Shown: positions 6,534-10,082 of the stretch, one piece after another
How the letters are laid out: every line of letters starts with the position of its first letter
Position numbering within the stretch: position 1 is the first letter of the stretch
DNA from: Deltaproteobacteria bacterium
Lineage (GTDB): Bacteria; Desulfobacterota; Desulfovibrionia; Desulfovibrionales; Desulfovibrionaceae
Assembly: GCA_020861205.1 (NCBI GenBank)
Contig: JAJBSY010000231.1
Span: 1 to 10,082 of the forward strand
Direction: 5' to 3'
DNA length: 10,082 nucleotides
Translations under genes and position numbers: made by a program
The notes under the pieces: generated by a model
Seen by the model: the letters and a program-made list of their open reading frames with translations, nothing else
What the model was told of the DNA's origin: nothing
Databases searched by the model: none

Positions 6534-7613
6534 TTAGCGGACGGCGGCCATATCTTCCTGGGCGGCCTTGATCAGGTCCGCGCCGATCTTGTCGCGCCAG
6601 GCGTCGATAACGCTCGCGGTGGCGTCGGCAAAGGCTTTCATTTCGGCCGGGGTCAGGTTGGTCACCGTGGCGCCGGCATCGGTCAGGGTTTTGTTCCAGT
6701 CTTCGGATTCGGGCTGTTTGCCGATGCTCTTCAGATACGCGGCGCTTTTCCCGCCGTCGTTTTCATCGATGCCCGCGCGGGAGAGCGCGGTCTGGAACTT
6801 GGCGGCGTCCTGCGCGGCTTTCAGGATCAGTTCCTGATCGGCGGCGCTGAAGGATTTCCACACGTTGGGGTTGCACACGAACATGGTCGGGTCGGCGACA
6901 TAGTGCCAGTTGGTCACGTACTTGTGGTAATCGGTGACCTTGAGCGGGTAGAAGGTCAGGATGGGGTTTTCCTGGCCGTCGATAACGCCCTGCTGGATGG
7001 CGGACATGGTATCGGACCAAGCCATCGTGATGGGGTTGGCGCCGAGCGTTTTGAAGATGTCGATGAAGAGGGGGCTGCCCACCACGCGCATTTTCAGGCC
7101 CTTGATATCGTCGGGCATACGGATTTCTTTTTTGCTGTTGGTCAGCTCGCGGAAGCCGTTTTCACCGAACCAGATAAACTTGCCGCCTTTCTTTTCCAGG
7201 GCTTCGGCGCCCATTTTGCCGGATTTTCCGCCGGTCACCGCGTCAAGAGCTTTGTAGCGGTCGGGTTCGTTGGCGAAGAAGAAGGGCAGGGCGAACAGGT
7301 TCAGTTCGGGGATTTGCGGGGAATAGTTGATGGTGGACTGGTTGGCGAAGTCGATGGTGCCGTTGCGCAGCAGCATGAAGGCGTTGGTCTGTTTCCCGGT
7401 GGTCAGCTGCGAGTTGGGGTATACCTTGATGTTGATTTTGCCGCCGCTGCGTTCCTTGACGAGGTCGGCGAAATATTGCGCGCCCTGGCCCCAGGCGGTG
7501 GTCAGGCTCGGCACGATGTCCAGTTTGTATTCGCTTTTGTAGGCGGCGGAAACCGGGGCGGCGAGAGCGCCGACAACAAGAACGGTCGCAAGAGCGGTCA
7601 GTAACTTTTTCAC
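6534..7613 (-). CDS. dctP: TRAP transporter periplasmic solute-binding protein DctP
   Basis: This 359-residue DctP-family extracytoplasmic receptor captures a carboxylate-type solute in the periplasm and delivers it to DctQM. It begins with a clear Sec signal peptide (KK, then a hydrophobic core LLTALATVLVVGALA, cleavage likely after VSA at 23 or one residue later). Family-typical stretches are FADLVKERSGGKINIKVYPNSQL (48-70, in part), MLLRNGTIDFA (80-90), LPFFFAN (109-115) and GLKMRVVGSP (172-181); Arg176 is probably the conserved arginine that binds the substrate carboxylate. ITMAWSDTMSAIQQGVIDGQENP (195-217, in part) is also diagnostic. The GTG start (7613-7611) is fixed by AAAGGAGG at 7621-7628, spaced 7 nt. 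It follows lpdA by 80 nt and precedes dctQ by 61 nt. The ligand cannot be told from sequence. Confidence 0.96.
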   Translation of the reverse strand: MKKLLTALATVLVVGALAAPVSAAYKSEYKLDIVPSLTTAWGQGAQYFADLVKERSGGKINIKVYPNSQLTTGKQTNAFMLLRNGTIDFANQSTINYSPQIPELNLFALPFFFANEPDRYKALDAVTGGKSGKMGAEALEKKGGKFIWFGENGFRELTNSKKEIRMPDDIKGLKMRVVGSPLFIDIFKTLGANPITMAWSDTMSAIQQGVIDGQENPILTFYPLKVTDYHKYVTNWHYVADPTMFVCNPNVWKSFSAADQELILKAAQDAAKFQTALSRAGIDENDGGKSAAYLKSIGKQPESEDWNKTLTDAGATVTNLTPAEMKAFADATASVIDAWRDKIGADLIKAAQEDMAAVR

Positions 7614-7620
7614 GATGATG

Positions 7621-7628
7621 CCTCCTTT
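7621..7628 (-). promoter_or_regulatory. Near-perfect ribosome binding site of dctP
   Basis: AAAGGAGG lies 7 nt upstream of the GTG at 7613 and matches the anti-Shine-Dalgarno core fully. It decides the non-ATG start, since the codons just upstream in frame (ATC, ATC) cannot initiate. It fits the need for high expression of a periplasmic binding protein. Confidence 0.85.
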
Positions 7629-7638
7629 GGAAGGTGGA

Positions 7639-7657
7639 GCCCCGCGCGGCGCGGGGC
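7639..7657 (-). repeat. GC-rich hairpin between lpdA and dctP
   Basis: GCCCCGCGC-C-GCGCGGGGC is a perfect 9-1-9 inverted repeat (in practice a 7-pair stem with a 5-nt loop), 36 nt after the lpdA stop and 10 nt before the dctP ribosome site. The minus-strand sequence after it (TCCACCTTCC) has no U-tract, so it is not a standard terminator. It may slow or partly stop readthrough from lpdA, or protect the 5' end of a processed dctP message. I see no good promoter in the 80-nt gap. Confidence 0.65.
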
Positions 7658-7693
7658 ATGGATGCGAACCAGCCTAAACTAAACGGACAACGG

Positions 7694-9085
7694 TTATTTC
7701 TTGGCGGCGGGGGGCATGTGGATGACCCTGCCCAAAGCGGCCATCGCCGCTTCCGGGACGGCTTCGGAAACCGTCGGATGCGCGTGGATGGTCGTTATGA
7801 TTTCATCCAGCGTCGCTTCCAGCCGCAGGGCCAGCCCGCCCTCGGCGATCATGTCGGTAGCGGGACCGCCCACAATATGTACACCAAGAATCTCATCATG
7901 GCGAGAATCCGCTATGATTTTTATCAGACCTTCGGTATCACCTGCAATAAGACTTTTGCCGTTGGCTATCAAGGGGAAGCGCCCCACCTTGACGGTATGG
8001 CCGGCCTTGACGGCGTCTTCCTCGGAGAGCCCCACGGAAGCGACGGCAGGGGTGGTGTAGATGGCGGAAGGCACGGCCTTGTAATCCATGACCGCGTCAT
8101 GCCCCATGATGTTTTCCGCCGCGACCTGGCCTTCATGCTCGGCCACGTGCGCCAGCATGATCTTGCTGGTGCAGTCGCCGATGGCGTAGACGCTCGGGAT
8201 ATTGGTCCGCATCCGTTCGTCCGTTATGATGCGGGCCCTGTCCATGGCCACGCCGAGGGCTTCCAGGCCGAGGTTGGCGGTGTTGGGGCGGCGGCCCGTC
8301 GCGACGAGGACGTTGTCCACGTCGATTGTCGACCGGCCGTCAGACGTTTGCACCTGCAGGTGGAGCCCCGCGCCGTTCCGGGTTACGGATTCCAGCTTGG
8401 CCCCGGTATGGAAGGTAACGCCCTTCTGGGTGAGCGCTTTCCGCAGGATATCCGCCGCCTCCGCGTCGATATTGGGCAGGATGCGGGGGAGCATTTCGAC
8501 GACCGTGACCTTGACGCCGAAAGACGCGAAGACCGAGGCGAACTCCACGCCGATGACCCCGCCGCCCGTGATGGCGATGCTTTTGGGAAGCGCATCGAGG
8601 GAAAGCGCGCCGTCGGACGTGATGACGCCTTCAAGATCCAGGCCGGGGACGGGCGGCACGGACGGGACGGAACCGGCCGCGATGATGATGGCGTCCGCGT
8701 CCAGCCGCTGCCCACCGACTTCCACGGCGTTGGGGGACACAAGCCTGGCTTCCCCCGGCACATGGGTGACGGCGTTGGAGCGCAAAAGCGCTCCAACCCC
8801 GGTCACCAGCCGTTTTACCACCGCGTTTTTGCGCTTCATGATGGCGGACCAGTCGAAGCGCACGTTGTCCGCGAAAATGCCGATGGAAGGGCCTTCGCGG
8901 GTGATGGCGGTGAAGAGCTCCGCGGAATGCAGGAGCACCTTGGTGGGAATGCAGCCCACGTTAAGGCAGGTGCCCCCGACGCTCCCTTTTTCGACAACCG
9001 TGACCGTGGCGCCGAGCTGGGCGGCCCGGATGGCCGCCACATAACCGCCGGGCCCGGCGCCGATGACGATGACTCGTTTGCTCAT
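7694..9085 (-). CDS. lpdA: Dihydrolipoamide dehydrogenase (E3)
   Basis: This complete 463-residue flavoprotein reoxidises the dihydrolipoyl groups of E2 and passes electrons to NAD+. Seen: the FAD dinucleotide motif GAGPGG (9-14), the redox disulfide GGTCLNVGCIPTK (37-49; Cys40 and Cys45), the NAD-binding GGGVIG (174-179), ATGRRPN (262-268), the second FAD motif around AIGD (301-304) and the C-terminal HPTVSE with the catalytic His436/Glu441 pair. All catalytic residues are present and there is no N-terminal lipoyl domain. The start is ATG at 9085-9083 with GAGGAG upstream, 23 nt after the E2 stop, so the two are co-transcribed. It serves a 2-oxo-acid or acetoin dehydrogenase complex whose E1 genes and E2 N-terminus must lie beyond the right edge. 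Confidence 0.97.
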   Translation of the reverse strand: MSKRVIVIGAGPGGYVAAIRAAQLGATVTVVEKGSVGGTCLNVGCIPTKVLLHSAELFTAITREGPSIGIFADNVRFDWSAIMKRKNAVVKRLVTGVGALLRSNAVTHVPGEARLVSPNAVEVGGQRLDADAIIIAAGSVPSVPPVPGLDLEGVITSDGALSLDALPKSIAITGGGVIGVEFASVFASFGVKVTVVEMLPRILPNIDAEAADILRKALTQKGVTFHTGAKLESVTRNGAGLHLQVQTSDGRSTIDVDNVLVATGRRPNTANLGLEALGVAMDRARIITDERMRTNIPSVYAIGDCTSKIMLAHVAEHEGQVAAENIMGHDAVMDYKAVPSAIYTTPAVASVGLSEEDAVKAGHTVKVGRFPLIANGKSLIAGDTEGLIKIIADSRHDEILGVHIVGGPATDMIAEGGLALRLEATLDEIITTIHAHPTVSEAVPEAAMAALGRVIHMPPAAKK

Positions 9086-9108
9086 ACTCGTTTCTCCTCG
9101 TCCCCGGA

Positions 9109-10082
9109 TCAGAGCAGGAAGAGGTCGGGGTCCTCGATGAGTTCCCGCAGTTTGGAAAGGAATTCCGCCGCATCCGCGCCGTCCACCAGGCGATGGTCGG
9201 CCGCGAGGCAGAAGGTGCTCACCGGGCGGATGACTATCTCGCCGTTCTTCGCGACCGGCACGTCGCGGGTGGTGCCCACGCCCAGGATGGCGACTTCCGG
9301 CGGGTTGATGATCGGGGTGAACGTGTCAATTCCCATCATGCCCAGGTTGGAAATGGTAAAGGTGCCGCCGGTGGTGCTGTCCGGAGACAGGCCGCCGCCG
9401 CGCGTCCGGGTCACCAGTTCCGCGCGCTCGCGGGCGAGGCTTTCCAGGCCCTTGTTCTGCACGTTCTTGATATTGGGAACCATCAAGCCGCCGGGCAGGG
9501 CCACGGCAAAACCGATGTTCACGTAATCGTGCATCACGAACGCGTCCTGTTCGACGGAACCGTTGAGCAGGGGATAGTCAAGCAGGAGCTTGGCGCAGAA
9601 TTTCATCAGGATGTCGTTGACGGACACCTTGACGGCGCCTTCCTTTTTGGCTAGGCGCGCGTTGTAATTGGCGCGCATGGCGTTGAGGGCCGTCATGTCC
9701 ACGTCGGCGAAATAATGCACCGAAGGGATGGAAGTGGTGCTGCCTAGCATCCGTTCCCCGATAACACGGCGCATCTGGGTCTTGGGCACCCGCCGTTCGC
9801 CCGTAGCGGGAGCGCTTGAAACAGGGGCCGATGCCGCCTGTCCCATGGCCGCCGCCACGTCCGCCTTCATGATCCGGGATCCGGACGCGTCCACGGATGC
9901 GAGATCGATACCCGCTTCCGCGGCCATCTTCGCGGCTACCGGGGAGGCCTTGACCGCCGTCTGGGCGTTCTCCACGTCTTTGGCCACGATCCAGCCGTTC
10001 GGCCCGCTGGGCGTAACGGTGGCAAGGTCAATGCCCTTCTCGCGGGCGATCTTCTTGGCCTTGGGCGAGGAGGGGGTACGCC
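9109..10082 (-). CDS. 2-oxo-acid (or acetoin) dehydrogenase E2 acyltransferase, C-terminal part, with two E3-binding domains
   Basis: The last 323 residues of a dihydrolipoamide acyltransferase are visible; the frame is open through the right edge, so the start and the lipoyl domain(s) are missing. The GTG at 9987 is an internal valine, not a start. Two peripheral subunit-binding domains come in tandem: residues 4-38 of the fragment (nt about 10071-9967; SPKAKKIAREKGIDL ... GPNGWIVAKDV) and 45-79 (nt about 9948-9844; SPVAAKMAAEAGIDL ... SGSRIMKADV). A short Ala/Pro/Ser linker follows (about 80-95), then the catalytic domain (about 96-323) with TISNLGMMGI and the active-site DHRLVDGADAAEFL (His296, Asp300). 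The adjacent E3 gene confirms the complex. Pyruvate, branched-chain and acetoin versions cannot be separated here, so no symbol is given. Confidence 0.94.
   Translation of the reverse strand, partial: RTPSSPKAKKIAREKGIDLATVTPSGPNGWIVAKDVENAQTAVKASPVAAKMAAEAGIDLASVDASGSRIMKADVAAAMGQAASAPVSSAPATGERRVPKTQMRRVIGERMLGSTTSIPSVHYFADVDMTALNAMRANYNARLAKKEGAVKVSVNDILMKFCAKLLLDYPLLNGSVEQDAFVMHDYVNIGFAVALPGGLMVPNIKNVQNKGLESLARERAELVTRTRGGGLSPDSTTGGTFTISNLGMMGIDTFTPIINPPEVAILGVGTTRDVPVAKNGEIVIRPVSTFCLAADHRLVDGADAAEFLSKLRELIEDPDLFLL

Noticed and set aside
7640..7693. Promoter for dctP in the lpdA-dctP gap
   Set aside because: TTGTCC with 17-nt spacing leads to TCGCAT, which is not a credible -10 box, and a GG/GC pair there has the wrong spacing for sigma-54.
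7634..9526. Plus-strand open frame of about 630 codons opposite lpdA and E2
   Set aside because: It crosses two well-supported minus-strand genes and the gap between them, and its product is low-complexity Arg/Gly/Asp-rich without recognisable domains.

Overview
This is a 10 kb window of moderately GC-rich bacterial DNA (roughly 58-60% G+C by eye). Every real gene lies on the minus strand, so transcription runs from right to left. The gene content (TRAP transporter, AbgT permease, several M20 amidohydrolases, a 2-oxo-acid dehydrogenase E2/E3 pair) suggests an anaerobic, amino-acid or organic-acid using Gram-negative. A Desulfovibrionaceae-like (Desulfovibrio/Bilophila) or Synergistota-like host would fit, but no phylogenetic marker is present and this is only an impression. 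The very long plus-strand ORFs (up to about 630 codons) are antisense shadows of the real genes.

Right part (about 10082 to 4644, transcribed leftward): the C-terminal part of a dihydrolipoamide acyltransferase (E2) with two peripheral subunit-binding domains in tandem, then a complete dihydrolipoamide dehydrogenase (E3). After an 80-nt gap containing a GC-rich hairpin comes a complete tripartite TRAP transporter in the order dctP (periplasmic binding protein), dctQ (small membrane subunit), dctM (large membrane subunit). A strong stem-loop separates dctP from dctQM. A textbook intrinsic terminator follows dctM at about 4644-4673. No convincing promoter is seen within this block, so readthrough from the E2/E3 genes into dctPQM is possible.

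Left part (4537 to 1): an AbgB-like M20 amidohydrolase with the HACGHN form of the metal motif, followed by an inverted repeat. A 285-nt regulatory intergenic region then carries a good sigma-70 type promoter (TTGACA-N17-TATCGT) and two short palindromes. Downstream is a tight operon of an AbgT-family permease and two consecutive M20D amidohydrolases. The second of these overlaps the first by a GTGA and runs off the left edge.

Taken together, the left half looks like a split version of the E. coli abgA-abgB-abgT arrangement: three M20 hydrolases around one AbgT permease and no visible abgR regulator. It probably imports and cleaves an N-acyl amino acid, peptide-like or p-aminobenzoyl-glutamate-like compound. 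The right half pairs carboxylate (TRAP) uptake with the E2/E3 part of a 2-oxo-acid or acetoin dehydrogenase complex. Substrates cannot be read from sequence. No RNA genes, mobile elements or CRISPR arrays were seen.
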